From Streptomyces sporangiiformans (lineage in GTDB: Bacteria > Actinomycetota > Actinomycetes > Streptomycetales > Streptomycetaceae): DNA of 63,949 bases. The stretch lies in NCBI RefSeq assembly GCF_005768555.2, contig NZ_VCHX02000167.1, positions 1 to 63,949 of the forward strand, read 5' to 3'. Position numbers and translations under genes: made by a program. Under the pieces are notes generated by a model. That model was not told the DNA's origin. It ran no database searches and saw only the letters and a program-made list of their open reading frames with translations. Positions 25,627 through 34,322 of this stretch are shown in pieces (within the stretch, counting starts at the first letter, position 1; each line of letters opens with the position of its first letter).

Positions 25627-26345
25627 CCCCGCTTCGGGTCGTACGCGTCCAGGACCCTGCCGAGCGCCCGCTCGAACACCGCCTCCAGGTCGATCGGCCC
25701 GGAGTCCGCACCCTCCATGAAGGCCGCGGCCAGCCGCGGATAGGCGCCGGTGGCCACCTGGCTGCCGAGGTAGGCCATACGGACCGCGTTCTCCTCCTCC
25801 TCGGACCACGGCATGGAGCGGGTGCGCTCGGCGGTGGCGAGCTCGTTCGCGGTGTACGTCGTCACCACGCCGTTGAGCAACGCGACCAGCTCCATCTTCG
25901 TGCCGTACGAGAGGTCGAGCGGTTCGAGGCAGGTCAGGCAGTGCTCCAGGTAGCGCAGGGTGTTGGGGCCGAAACCGTAGACCCCCGCCATCAGACGCGG
26001 CACCCAGGGATGGCGGCGCATGAGGGCGCGCGTCTCATGCGCGTTCCGGATCATGTCGGCGCGCCAGTCGCCCGAGGGCTCCTTGATGTCGTGCTCGGCG
26101 CCGACGGCGTCGATCATCAGCTCGTGCAGGTCCTCCTTGCGCGGCACGTAGTTGTAGAGCGACATCGTGCCGCAGCCCAGCTCGGCCGCCACATGCCGCA
26201 TCGACACGGCCTCCAGCCCCTGCGCGTCCGCGATCCGCACCGCCGCCGCGGCGATGTCGGCGCGGCTGTACGTCGGCCGGGGGCCGCGGCCCGTGCGCTC
26301 GGGGCGGCTCCAGATCACTTCGGGTTCTGCCCCGCGTGCTGCCAT
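25614..26345 (-). CDS. TetR family regulator of the drrAB-type exporter
   Basis: 243-aa protein. HTH MRHVAAELGCGTMSLYNYV (about 48-66) and a TetR C-terminal domain of the class that often sits beside drug exporters. ATG 26345 has GAGGTGATC upstream. It diverges from an ABC exporter with 63 bp between starts. Two copies of TACGTAC-N3-GTAC-type sites cover the exporter promoter and first codons, so repression of drrAB and of itself is likely, relieved by a transported compound. Confidence 0.94.
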   Translation of the reverse strand: MAARGAEPEVIWSRPERTGRGPRPTYSRADIAAAAVRIADAQGLEAVSMRHVAAELGCGTMSLYNYVPRKEDLHELMIDAVGAEHDIKEPSGDWRADMIRNAHETRALMRRHPWVPRLMAGVYGFGPNTLRYLEHCLTCLEPLDLSYGTKMELVALLNGVVTTYTANELATAERTRSMPWSEEEENAVRMAYLGSQVATGAYPRLAAAFMEGADSGPIDLEAVFERALGRVLDAYDPKRGAER

Positions 26346-26373
26346 CAGTCGATCACCTCACCCACATCCTAGT

Positions 26374-26390
26374 TACGTACACCGTACGTA
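26374..26390. promoter_or_regulatory. TetR operator O1 (exporter promoter)
   Basis: TACGTAC-ACC-GTACGTA, perfect 7-bp arms. It covers the -35 and spacer of the promoter whose -10 is TATGGT at 26397-26402. Confidence 0.85.
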
Positions 26391-26408
26391 GTGCGCTATG
26401 GTCTTCTC

Positions 26409-27365
26409 ATGACTACTACGTACGCCGTACTTAGTGAAGGTCTCGAGAAGCGCTTCCGTGATGTGCGAGCCCTGCGCGGGCTCGATCTGGCGGTCGCCGA
26501 GGGCACGGTCTGCGGGGTGCTCGGGCCGAACGGCGCGGGCAAGACCACGGCCGTGCGGGTCCTGGCCACGCTGCTGCGGCCGGACGCGGGATCCGCGCGG
26601 ATCGCGGGACACGACCTTGTGCGGGAGCCGGACGCGGTACGCCGCGCCATCGGCGTGACGGGCCAGTACGCCTCGGTCGACGGCGACCTCACCGGGCGGG
26701 AGAACCTGCGGCTCTTCGCGAAGCTGCACCGCGCCCCGAAGGCGTCCGCCCGAGCCGACGAACTCCTCGAACGCTTCGAGCTGGCCGAGGCCGCGAACCG
26801 CCCCACCTCCACCTACTCCGGCGGCATGCGGCGCCGCCTCGACCTCGCCGCCAGCCTCATCACGCGCCCGGCGGTGCTCTTCCTCGACGAGCCGACGACC
26901 GGACTCGATCCGGCCAGCCGCAACCAGATCTGGCAGGCCGTGCGCGACCTCGCCGCGGACGGCACGACGGTGCTGCTGACCACGCAGTATCTGGAGGAGG
27001 CGGACCGACTCGCCCACGACATCGTCCTGGTGGACCGCGGCCGGGCGGCCCAGCGCGGCAGCCCGGCCCAGCTCAAGGCGCTCATCGGCTCGTACGCGGA
27101 GGTGGTCGTCGCGCACGCGGACGCGATGACCGCGGCGGCCGGCGTACTCGATCAACTCACCGGCGGCGAACCGCACTTCGACCACGAACGGCGTGCCGTC
27201 GGCGCCGTCACCACCGATCCGACCCTCACGCTGCCGCGTCTGGTGCGTGAACTCGACGCCGCGGGCGTGCCGTTGCTCGACGCGAGCCTGCGCCCGCCGA
27301 CCCTCGACGACGTCTTCCTGCGCCTGACCGACAGGCCGGCCGACCCGAAGGGCCTGGTGGCATGA
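26409..27365 (+). CDS. ABC exporter ATP-binding protein, DrrA family
   Basis: 318-aa ATPase. Walker A GPNGAGKTT (about 40-48), signature YSGGMRRRLDL, Walker B LFLDEPTTGLDP, and the DrrA-type C-terminal domain ending with LDDVFLRLTDRP. It powers efflux of drugs or antibiotics with the permease encoded next. ATG 26409 has no ribosome site; TATGGT ends 6 nt upstream, so the mRNA is leaderless. The first codons spell TTYAVLS because an operator overlaps them. Pair with the TetR gene on the other side. Confidence 0.94.
   Translation: MTTTYAVLSEGLEKRFRDVRALRGLDLAVAEGTVCGVLGPNGAGKTTAVRVLATLLRPDAGSARIAGHDLVREPDAVRRAIGVTGQYASVDGDLTGRENLRLFAKLHRAPKASARADELLERFELAEAANRPTSTYSGGMRRRLDLAASLITRPAVLFLDEPTTGLDPASRNQIWQAVRDLAADGTTVLLTTQYLEEADRLAHDIVLVDRGRAAQRGSPAQLKALIGSYAEVVVAHADAMTAAAGVLDQLTGGEPHFDHERRAVGAVTTDPTLTLPRLVRELDAAGVPLLDASLRPPTLDDVFLRLTDRPADPKGLVA
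26417..26433. promoter_or_regulatory. TetR operator O2 (inside exporter gene)
   Basis: TACGTAC-GCC-GTACTTA, one mismatch from O1, lying in codons 3-9 of the ATPase gene. Centres of O1 and O2 are 43 bp apart, about four helical turns, so two dimers would sit on the same face and block both initiation and early elongation. Confidence 0.8.
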
Positions 27366-28144
27366 GCACCCTCGCGTACGACACGACGGCCATGGTGGGC
27401 CGGCAGCTCCAGCGCGTCCGGCACAACCCCGGGCTGCAGATCCTCACCCAGACGATGCCGATCACGATGCTGCTGTTCTTCGGCTACGTCTTCGGCAGCG
27501 CGCTCGCCATGCCGGGCGCGGAGTACCGCTCGTTCCTCGTGCCGGGTCTGCTGGTGGCGACCGCGGCCAACGGGATCATGACGGGGATGTTCCAGGCCGC
27601 CCAGGACTCGCACCGGGGTGTGATGGACCGCTTCCGTACGCTGCCGATGAGCCGGACCGCGGTCCCGCTCGGGCAGGCGGCGTCCGATCTGGTGCTCACC
27701 GCCGTCGGGATGGTGCCGCTGCTGCTGGTCGGGCTCGCGGTGGGCTGGCGCGTCGAGGGGTCACCGCTGGAAGCCGTGGCGGCCGTCGCGCTGCTGCTGC
27801 TCTTCCGGTTCGCGACGTCATGGATCGGCATCCTGCTGGGGCTCGCGTCCCAGAGCGAGGAGGCCGCCGGGCAGTTGGGCGGTGCGACCTTCATCCTGCC
27901 GCTGCTGTCGAACGCGTACATTCCGACGGACAACCTGCCGGGCTGGCTGCGCACGACGGCCGAGTGGAATCCGATCAGCGCCGTGACGACGGCGGTCCGC
28001 GACCTGTTCGGCAACGCGCCCGTACCGGACGGGGCCGCCTGGCCCGTGGCGCATCCCGTCGCCGGGTCGCTGGCCTGGTGCGGGGCGATCATCGCGGTGT
28101 TCCTGCCGCTCGCTGTCCGCCGGTACACGCGGTCCGAACGATGA
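27362..28144 (+). CDS. ABC-2 type permease, DrrB family
   Basis: 260-aa membrane subunit with six hydrophobic helices and the ABC-2 conserved stretch GVMDRFRTLPMSR. Overlaps the ATPase gene by ATGA, so translation is coupled. Together the two form a homodimeric-type exporter controlled by the divergent TetR. Directly after the stop there are six copies of a 14-bp repeat. Confidence 0.94.
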   Translation: MSTLAYDTTAMVGRQLQRVRHNPGLQILTQTMPITMLLFFGYVFGSALAMPGAEYRSFLVPGLLVATAANGIMTGMFQAAQDSHRGVMDRFRTLPMSRTAVPLGQAASDLVLTAVGMVPLLLVGLAVGWRVEGSPLEAVAAVALLLLFRFATSWIGILLGLASQSEEAAGQLGGATFILPLLSNAYIPTDNLPGWLRTTAEWNPISAVTTAVRDLFGNAPVPDGAAWPVAHPVAGSLAWCGAIIAVFLPLAVRRYTRSER

Positions 28145-28146
28145 GC

Positions 28147-28230
28147 GGCATGCGGTAACCGGCATGCGGTGAGCGGCATGCGGTGAGCGGCATGCGGTGA
28201 GCGGCATGCGGTGAGGGGCATTCCGTGAGC
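28147..28230. repeat. 14-bp tandem repeat, six copies
   Basis: Units of GGCATGCGGTGAGC at 28147, 28161, 28175, 28189, 28203 and 28217; the first and last copies differ by two or three bases. It starts 3 nt after the permease stop. The copy number is likely to vary between strains. Confidence 0.9.
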
Positions 28231-28366
28231 ATGGAGAGCCGTACCCGCGCTCGGGGTACACACCGGGAGCGCCGCCGCGTGCCGTGGGGATGACGGACGA
28301 TGAGATCGCAGCGCGGCGCCGGAGCGGTGTGGACACCTGAGCGCGGGTCGGGATCCTGCTCGGGGA

Positions 28367-28386
28367 CGGTCGCCTTTCAGCGACCG
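28367..28386. terminator. Hairpin between convergent genes
   Basis: CGGTCGC-CTTTCA-GCGACCG, perfect 7-bp stem, 10 nt from the stop of the small minus-strand gene and about 220 nt after the exporter operon. It could end transcription from either side. Confidence 0.6.
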
Positions 28387-28396
28387 GGGTCGCTGC

Positions 28397-28666
28397 TCAG
28401 CGGCCGCCGAACAGGGAACGGCGCAGGCGACGCAGCGGCGCGAAGAGCGAGACCCGCCTCACGCGCGCGAGCCTGCTGTTGCGCTCGTGCGCGGTGTCAC
28501 GTGCGGTGAGCTCGCGCATCAGCGACGTCGCCTCGACCGTCTCGCCCTGAGGGATGGCGGGGCCACCCATCACCGAGAGATGGCGGTCGAGGCGCGAGCT
28601 GCTTGCGCTGCTCCCGCAGGTGATCGCAGGGACTCGCGCCCTGCCACGCACTGTTATCTGTTCCAT
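28397..28666 (-). CDS. Small basic hypothetical protein
   Basis: 89-aa protein of unknown function. Ser-rich middle (CGSSASSSRLDRHLSVMGG) and a very basic C-terminus (LARVRRVSLFAPLRRLRRSL) without a clear membrane segment; the tail could bind nucleic acid or membranes. ATG 28666 has GGGGAG 4 nt upstream; GTG 28678 is an alternative. It precedes the anti-sigma gene's 3' side on the same strand, 115 bp away, and may be an independent unit. Confidence 0.6.
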   Translation of the reverse strand: MEQITVRGRARVPAITCGSSASSSRLDRHLSVMGGPAIPQGETVEATSLMRELTARDTAHERNSRLARVRRVSLFAPLRRLRRSLFGGR

Positions 28667-28781
28667 GTCACTCCCCACCCGTACGAGGGCACCCGGCCCG
28701 GGCAGGTTAACCCTATCGCTCCGTCATCACACTCGTGTATCCCGGGAGCAGGATTCACCTTCCCAGTAAGGCTGTTGACGG

Positions 28782-29615
28782 TCACTCTCCGAATCCAACT
28801 GTTTTTAGGGCGAGTTGGACAATGGGTGCGGTAGTGGGCTGTAGAGAGCCCCCCTGCGGTTCCACGGTGACAGCCAGTGAGGTCGCGTCCGTATTCAGGT
28901 CGGTGGCGACCAAAGGCGTGTCGCCGTCGAACAGGCCCAGGGAGCGCGGTTTCACCTCGGGTCGCATGAGCCACAGCTGGTGGACCCTTCCGTTCGTAGG
29001 TCTGCGGAGTCCCGCGGCGGTCACCACGGCGGTGTGCTGCGAGGCGGACGCGACGACGCTGATTCCCTGTCCACCGGCCTCGCCTTCGGACGTCGCACGG
29101 GCATCCGGTGCCCCGAGAACGTGGGCGATCTCACGTGCCTGTGCGCGTTCCTGGTCGAGCTGGTCCTGAGTGCGCGACGCCTGGACCCCGAAGAGCGCGG
29201 CGACGACGAGCGCGGCCGCGGCCGTGGTGGCCGCGAGGGGGGACAGCAGGCCCTGCAGCCGCGAGGCACGCGCGCGTGGCGACTGGGCGGCACGCGCGCC
29301 GGGCAACCGTTGTGCGGCGTACGCGCCGGGCAGCTGTTGTGCGGCATGCGGGCGTGGCGTCGGCCCCGCGGTGCCCTCCTGGGGTGTCGTACGTACGGCC
29401 ATGAGAACCCGGTCGCGCAGCGCGGCCGGGGCCGGGGCGGCCGTGGACCAGGCGAGGCGGACCGCGTCCTCGCGCAGCGCGCGCACCTCGGCGGCGCAAC
29501 GGTCGCAGCGCCTCAAGTGCTTCTCGAAACGCTGCTGTTCGGGCGGTTCCAGGGCGTCGAGCGCGTAGGGGGCGGCGAGCGAGTGCAGTTCGCGGCGCCT
29601 GAAGAGGACGGTCAT
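28782..29615 (-). CDS. rskA: Anti-sigma-K factor RskA family
   Basis: 277-aa single-pass membrane protein. The cytoplasmic N-terminus has the zinc-associated anti-sigma motif H33-x3-C37-x2-C40 (HLRRCDRC). The linker is Ala/Pro-rich with small repeats (LPGAYAAQRLPGARAAQ). The membrane helix is about 123-145. The outer domain (150-277) is RskA-like, with NGRVHQLWLM and GSLQPT. It holds its sigma factor until an outside signal triggers proteolysis. Its ATG overlaps the sigma stop (ATGA), so the two are coupled. The long frame to 29633 is not used. Confidence 0.93.
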   Translation of the reverse strand: MTVLFRRRELHSLAAPYALDALEPPEQQRFEKHLRRCDRCAAEVRALREDAVRLAWSTAAPAPAALRDRVLMAVRTTPQEGTAGPTPRPHAAQQLPGAYAAQRLPGARAAQSPRARASRLQGLLSPLAATTAAAALVVAALFGVQASRTQDQLDQERAQAREIAHVLGAPDARATSEGEAGGQGISVVASASQHTAVVTAAGLRRPTNGRVHQLWLMRPEVKPRSLGLFDGDTPLVATDLNTDATSLAVTVEPQGGSLQPTTAPIVQLALKTVGFGE

Positions 29616-30154
29616 ACGGCACCTCCCAGGCATTCCCGCAGCCGCGTGAGTCCGTCGCGCATACGCGTCTTGACGGTGCCGAGCGGCAAGGAGAGCCGCT
29701 CGGCCACTTCACGGTACGTGTAGCCGTCGTAGTAGGCGAGGGTGACGGACTGGCGTTGCAGCGCGGTGAGCCGGTCCAGGCAGCGGCGCACCCATTCACG
29801 TTCGAGGCCGGCCTCCACCTCCTCGGCAACGTGGTCGAAGGCGGGCCCGTTGGCGCGCCGGGCCATCCGCAGTTCGCGCTCGCCGGCCGCGCGGGCGCTG
29901 CGGACCCGGTCGACCGCCCGGCGGTGCGCGAGGGTGAGGACCCAGGCGAGGGCGCTGCCGCGTGCGGGGTCGTACCGCCCGGCGGAGCGCCAGAGTTCGA
30001 GCAGCACTTCCTGGGCCACCTCCTCCGACTGGGCCGGATCCCTCACCACGCGGCGCACCAGACCGAAGACCGGCCCGGACACCAGCCCGTACAGCTCCTC
30101 GAAGGCCTTCTGGTCGCCTCCGGCCACGAGCACCAGAAGTTCGTCAGCCTCCAC
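29612..30154 (-). CDS. sigK: ECF sigma factor, SigK type
   Basis: 180-aa sigma-70-family factor with regions 2 (about 20-90, EEVAQEVLLELWRSAGRYDP) and 4 (about 125-175, YDGYTYREVAERLSLPLGTV) only. Coupling with an RskA gene and the promoter motifs place it with SigK (ECF19). GTG 30154 has AGAGGGG upstream. A CCATCC-N15-CCGAAT promoter precedes it, so it is probably autoregulated. It likely drives the divergent DUF4331 operon. Confidence 0.93.
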   Translation of the reverse strand: MEADELLVLVAGGDQKAFEELYGLVSGPVFGLVRRVVRDPAQSEEVAQEVLLELWRSAGRYDPARGSALAWVLTLAHRRAVDRVRSARAAGERELRMARRANGPAFDHVAEEVEAGLEREWVRRCLDRLTALQRQSVTLAYYDGYTYREVAERLSLPLGTVKTRMRDGLTRLRECLGGAV

Positions 30155-30203
30155 CCGTTCCCCTCTCTCCGGCCTCGTAAGGCTCGTCCCCGCTCACTCA
30201 ATC

Positions 30204-30230
30204 ATTCGGCGCGAGAGCGCCTCCGGATGG
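30204..30230 (-). promoter_or_regulatory. SigK-type promoter of sigK-rskA
   Basis: On the minus strand: CCATCC (30230-30225), 15 nt, CCGAAT (30209-30204). This is the SigK consensus known from Mycobacterium (CCATCC and CCGAAT, there about 16-17 apart). The start codon is about 43 nt downstream of the expected start point. Confidence 0.75.
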
Positions 30231-30273
30231 GGTTACGGATCAACTGCCCCAGAAATGCGGGTGAAAGTCGAAC

Positions 30274-30300
30274 CAATCCGCCCGCCCAGCCGTACCGAAT
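30274..30300 (+). promoter_or_regulatory. SigK-type promoter of the DUF4331 operon
   Basis: CAATCC (30274-30279), 15 nt, CCGAAT (30295-30300) followed by GG. It has one change from the divergent sigK promoter and the same spacing. The leader to ATG 30418 is about 110 nt. Confidence 0.72.
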
Positions 30301-30417
30301 GGCGATTGACAGGCAACAAACACACACGGCACGAGCGCAAGGGCCGACCGGACGACAACCGTTCGCCGTCTCTCGCCAGAACCGCCGGAACGCAGCTTGT
30401 AACAGAGGACGGACGGC

Positions 30418-31980
30418 ATGACACCTAACACCCGAAGGATCGTGGGACGCAGGAGCCTCGCGACCCTCGTCTGTGGTGCGCTGGCTACCGGGGGGCTAGC
30501 AGCCGCCGGCGTGACGGCGCTCGAACCGGGAACGGCGAGCGCCTCCAGCCACCGGGAAGCCCCGCTGATCTCGGGCCAACCGCAGTTCGACAACACGGAC
30601 CTGTACGCGTTCGCGAGCCCCGACAAGCCCGACACGACGACGATCGTGGCGAACGTGATCCCGATGGAGGAGCCGGCGGGCGGACCGAACTTCTACACGT
30701 TCGCGGAGGACGCCCAGTACGACATCCACATCGACAAGGACGGGGACGCCCAGGGCGATCTGCTCTTCCGCTACACGTTCGACACGGACGTCAAGAACGA
30801 CAAGAGCTTCCTGTACAACACCGGGCCGGTCGAGAGCCTGGACGACCCCGACCTGAACATCACGCAGACGTACGACCTCGAAGTGCTGCAGCTGAAGGAC
30901 CAGCGCCTCGCCAAGCGGACGAAGATCGCGGACGACGCGCCGGTGGCACCGTCGAACGTCGGCAAGGCGTCGATGCCGGACTACGGCAAGCTGCGCGACC
31001 AGGCGATCCAGGAGCTCGGGGGATACGAGGCGAAGTCGTTCGCCGGTCAGGCGGACGATCCGTTCTTCGCGGATCTGCGCGTCTTCGACCTGCTGTACGG
31101 CGGGAACCTGACCGAGGTCGGCAATGACACGCTCAAGGAGTACAACACCAACTCCATCGCCCTGCAGCTGCCGAACGAGCTGATCCGGGAGTCGGCCGAA
31201 CAGCCGAACATCGGCATCTGGACCACGACGAACCGCAAGAGCGCGTCCGGGCACTTCCGGCAGGTCTCGCGGCTCGGGAACCCGCTGGTCAACGAGGTCG
31301 TCAACCCGCTGAAGGACAAGGACACGTTCAACGCGTCCGCGCCGTGGGACGACGCCCAGTTCCTGAAGAACGTGACCAACCCCGAGCTGCCGAAGCTCAT
31401 CGAGGCGATCTACAAGATCCCGGCGCCGGACGAGCCCAGGAACGACCTGGTGGACGTCTTCCTGAAGGGTGTGGACGGTCTCAACCAACCGCCGCATGTG
31501 ACGCCTTCGGAGATGCTGCGCCTCAACACCTCGATCAAGGCGGCGAAGAAGCCGAAGCGGCTCGGTGTGCTCGACGGCGACAACGCGGGCTTCCCGAACG
31601 GGCGCCGGCTCACCGACGACGTGATCGACGCCTCGCTGCAGGTCGTCGAGGGTGAACTGCTGGGCGCCAAGAACGACTTGGGTGACGCGGTCAACGAGAA
31701 CGACAAGAAGTTCGAGAAGGAGTTCCCGTTCGTGGCCGAGCCGACCCCGGGTTCGCGCGGCCCGCTGGCCAAGGGCACGGACGCCACCAAGGGCGATGTC
31801 CGCAACCAGCTCGGCGACGCGCTGACGCCCGCGGGAGCCGGCGGCAGCGGCAACATCACCAGCATGGACGACACCACGCTGATCGCCGTCTCGGCGGTTT
31901 CCGGCGCGGCCGGGTTCCTGCTGCTCGGCACCGGCGTGCTCTGGTGGCGCAGCCGTCGCCGGGTCAACGGCTACTACTGA
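30418..31980 (+). CDS. DUF4331 cell-surface protein
   Basis: 520-aa exported protein. Signal sequence to about residue 42, then SSHREAPLISGQPQFDNTDLYAF, the opening signature of DUF4331. The body is acidic and beta-rich. A C-terminal hydrophobic helix (about 485-507) and SRRRVNGYY anchor it to the membrane. AGAGGA lies before ATG 30418. Function unknown. Placement after a SigK-type promoter makes it the first gene of the sigma factor's likely target operon, as mpt70/mpt83 are for mycobacterial SigK. Confidence 0.92.
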   Translation: MTPNTRRIVGRRSLATLVCGALATGGLAAAGVTALEPGTASASSHREAPLISGQPQFDNTDLYAFASPDKPDTTTIVANVIPMEEPAGGPNFYTFAEDAQYDIHIDKDGDAQGDLLFRYTFDTDVKNDKSFLYNTGPVESLDDPDLNITQTYDLEVLQLKDQRLAKRTKIADDAPVAPSNVGKASMPDYGKLRDQAIQELGGYEAKSFAGQADDPFFADLRVFDLLYGGNLTEVGNDTLKEYNTNSIALQLPNELIRESAEQPNIGIWTTTNRKSASGHFRQVSRLGNPLVNEVVNPLKDKDTFNASAPWDDAQFLKNVTNPELPKLIEAIYKIPAPDEPRNDLVDVFLKGVDGLNQPPHVTPSEMLRLNTSIKAAKKPKRLGVLDGDNAGFPNGRRLTDDVIDASLQVVEGELLGAKNDLGDAVNENDKKFEKEFPFVAEPTPGSRGPLAKGTDATKGDVRNQLGDALTPAGAGGSGNITSMDDTTLIAVSAVSGAAGFLLLGTGVLWWRSRRRVNGYY

Positions 31981-32087
31981 GCCGCCCCACCGGCTGGCGC
32001 GGCCCGTACCCACAATCCCCCACGGCGCGGGCCGCGCCGCTCACCCCCACGACTTCCGCTTCCGCCCAGGACATTTGAGGAGAGGGC

Positions 32088-34322
32088 ATGTCCCCGCGCA
32101 CGAACGAGGACGCGCAGGAGAGGAACCGCGCCGACGAGGCCCCACACAAGGCCCCCGTCGCCGGCACCCCGCTCCAGCAGAACGGCGGCACGCCCCGGCC
32201 TCCCGAGTCCGCTCCGGCTGCCTCCGGCTCCACGGAGACCGCGCCCCCCTCGGACGAGGGCGCCTCCCTCTCCAGCGAGAGCGGTCCACGCGCGGACACC
32301 ACCAGCGAGCCCTCTCCCACGGCCGACGAGAGCACGCCCGGCTCCGGCCAGACCCGCCCCGAGGCCGACGCGAACGCGCCCGGCTCCACCGAGAAAACGC
32401 CCGGCCCCGGCGAGAACGCGGCCCAGGCAGACGAAGGCGCTCCCGGCTCCAGCGAGAGCGGTCCCCGGGCCGACGCGGTGAAACCCGGGTCCGGCATGGG
32501 TGCCCTCCGGGCGGATACGGGCACGCCCGAACCTGGCGACCACACCTCCCTGACGGAGGCGAAGACACCCCGGCCCGGCGCGGACACCCTCCGGACAGAC
32601 CAGAGCACGCCCCGGTCGAGCACGGGCGCGCCCCGGTCGGGCGCGACCACACCCGAACCCGGCGGGGAACCACCCGAGGCCGGCGCAGACGTCCTCCCCT
32701 CCGGGGACGCGACCCCGCGGGCCGACGAGAGCGCGCCCGGCCCCGGCCCGAGCACTTCCCGGACCGACCAGAACACCTCACGCTCCGGCGAAGCCCCACC
32801 GCAGACCGACCTTGACGCGGCCGATGTGGACGCGGGCGCTTCCCGTTCCCGGGCCGAGGGCACGCCCGCCCTGGACGCGAATACCCCCACAGCCGGCGAA
32901 GTCGCAGTCCTGTCCGCTGAGGACACCACGCACGCCGGCGAACGCGCGACCGGCCTCGGTGCCGAAGCGCCCGAGGCGCGGCGGGGGTCCGGGCGGCGAC
33001 GCGCGCTGCGGCTCGCGGCGTGCGCCGTCGCTCTCGCTGTCGCCATGACCGCGGCGGCCGTGGTCATGGGGGCACGGGAGGACAGCGGAGCGAGTACGGC
33101 GGCGTCGGCTCCCGCCATCACGCCCGAGTTGCTGGCGAGCGGGAGCCTCGACGCGAGCATCTCCGCCCTCCAGTCCCATCTGAAAGCGCAGCCCAAGGAC
33201 TTCACCGGCTGGGCCACACTGGGTATCGCGTATGTCGAGCAGGCGCGTACCAACGGCGACCCGTCGCGGTATCCGCAGGCGCAGCGCGCGCTGGACCGGT
33301 CGCTGAAGCTGCGCCCCGACAACGACCCGGCGCTCGCGGGGCGGGCGGCGCTGGCAGCGGCGCGGCACGACTTCCGCGGGGCGCTGCGGTACTCGGACGA
33401 GGCGCTGGAACAGAACCCGTACAGCGAGCGGGCGTTGGCCTCACGGATCGACGCCCTGGTCGAACTCGGCCGCTACGACGAGGCGTTGAAGGCCAGCGAC
33501 CAAGCCGACGCCCGCCGCCCCGGCGTTCCGGTCTTCACGCGGTACGCCTACGTACGCGAGCTGCGCGGTGACGTACCGACGGCGCGGCGCGTACTGGAGC
33601 AGGCGCTCGCCAGCGCCACGGCACCCGGCGACGTCGCGTACGTGGCGACGTCGCTCGGCCAACTCTCCTGGCGCGAGGGCAAGTACGAGACGGCGCTGAC
33701 GTTCTACACGCGGGCGCTACGGGCCGACGGGGCGTACCTCCCCGCGCTGGAGGGCCGCGCCAGGGCCCAGGCCGCAAGCGGCGACCGCGCGGCCGCGATC
33801 CGCGGCTTGGAGGAGGTCGTGGCCGGCTATCCGCTGCCCGGCCCGCTGGTCGCACTGGGCGAGCTGTACGAGGCCCGCGACGGCAAGGGCGACCGGGCGA
33901 AGGCCCGCGAGCAGTACGCCCTGGTCGAGGCGTGGACCGCGCTGGCCCGCGCGAACGGCGTCAACGTCGACCTCGACACCGCCCTCGCGGCGGCGGACCA
34001 CGGTGACCGCAAGGCCGCCCTGCGCGCCGCCCGAGACGACTGGGACCGCCGCCACACCGTGCACACCGCGGACGCCCTCGCCTGGGCCCTGCATGTCAAC
34101 GGCCGTGACGCGGAGGCCCTTCCCTACGCCCGCCGCGCCACGGCGACCGGTTACCGCGACGCGACGTTCCTCTACCACCGCGGCATGATCGAACGCGCCA
34201 CCGGTCACGAGCGGGAGGCCCGAGACAACCTCTCCGCCGCCCTGGAACTCAACCCGGGCTTCTCGCCTCTGGGAGCGAAGGCTGCCCGGTCGGCCCTGGA
34301 CGCGCTGGGCGGTGCCGAGTGA
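32088..34322 (+). CDS. Membrane-anchored TPR protein with long disordered N-terminus
   Basis: 744-aa protein. Residues 1-300 are low-complexity Pro/Gly/Ser/Thr/Glu with degenerate 10-15-residue repeats (GPRAD, TPGSG, TPEPGG recur). A membrane helix follows (about 305-325, LRLAACAVALAVAMTAAAVV). Residues 345-744 are TPR repeats (for example YPQAQRALDRSLKLRPDNDP, EREARDNLSAALELNPGF). TPRs would lie outside and bind partner proteins. GAGGAGAGGGC precedes ATG 32088. Overlaps the NicO gene by GTGA. Confidence 0.92.
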   Translation: MSPRTNEDAQERNRADEAPHKAPVAGTPLQQNGGTPRPPESAPAASGSTETAPPSDEGASLSSESGPRADTTSEPSPTADESTPGSGQTRPEADANAPGSTEKTPGPGENAAQADEGAPGSSESGPRADAVKPGSGMGALRADTGTPEPGDHTSLTEAKTPRPGADTLRTDQSTPRSSTGAPRSGATTPEPGGEPPEAGADVLPSGDATPRADESAPGPGPSTSRTDQNTSRSGEAPPQTDLDAADVDAGASRSRAEGTPALDANTPTAGEVAVLSAEDTTHAGERATGLGAEAPEARRGSGRRRALRLAACAVALAVAMTAAAVVMGAREDSGASTAASAPAITPELLASGSLDASISALQSHLKAQPKDFTGWATLGIAYVEQARTNGDPSRYPQAQRALDRSLKLRPDNDPALAGRAALAAARHDFRGALRYSDEALEQNPYSERALASRIDALVELGRYDEALKASDQADARRPGVPVFTRYAYVRELRGDVPTARRVLEQALASATAPGDVAYVATSLGQLSWREGKYETALTFYTRALRADGAYLPALEGRARAQAASGDRAAAIRGLEEVVAGYPLPGPLVALGELYEARDGKGDRAKAREQYALVEAWTALARANGVNVDLDTALAAADHGDRKAALRAARDDWDRRHTVHTADALAWALHVNGRDAEALPYARRATATGYRDATFLYHRGMIERATGHEREARDNLSAALELNPGFSPLGAKAARSALDALGGAE

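Noticed and set aside
28147..28230. Possible CRISPR array
   Set aside because: Six 14-bp units are directly adjacent with no spacers and no cas genes; it is a simple tandem repeat.
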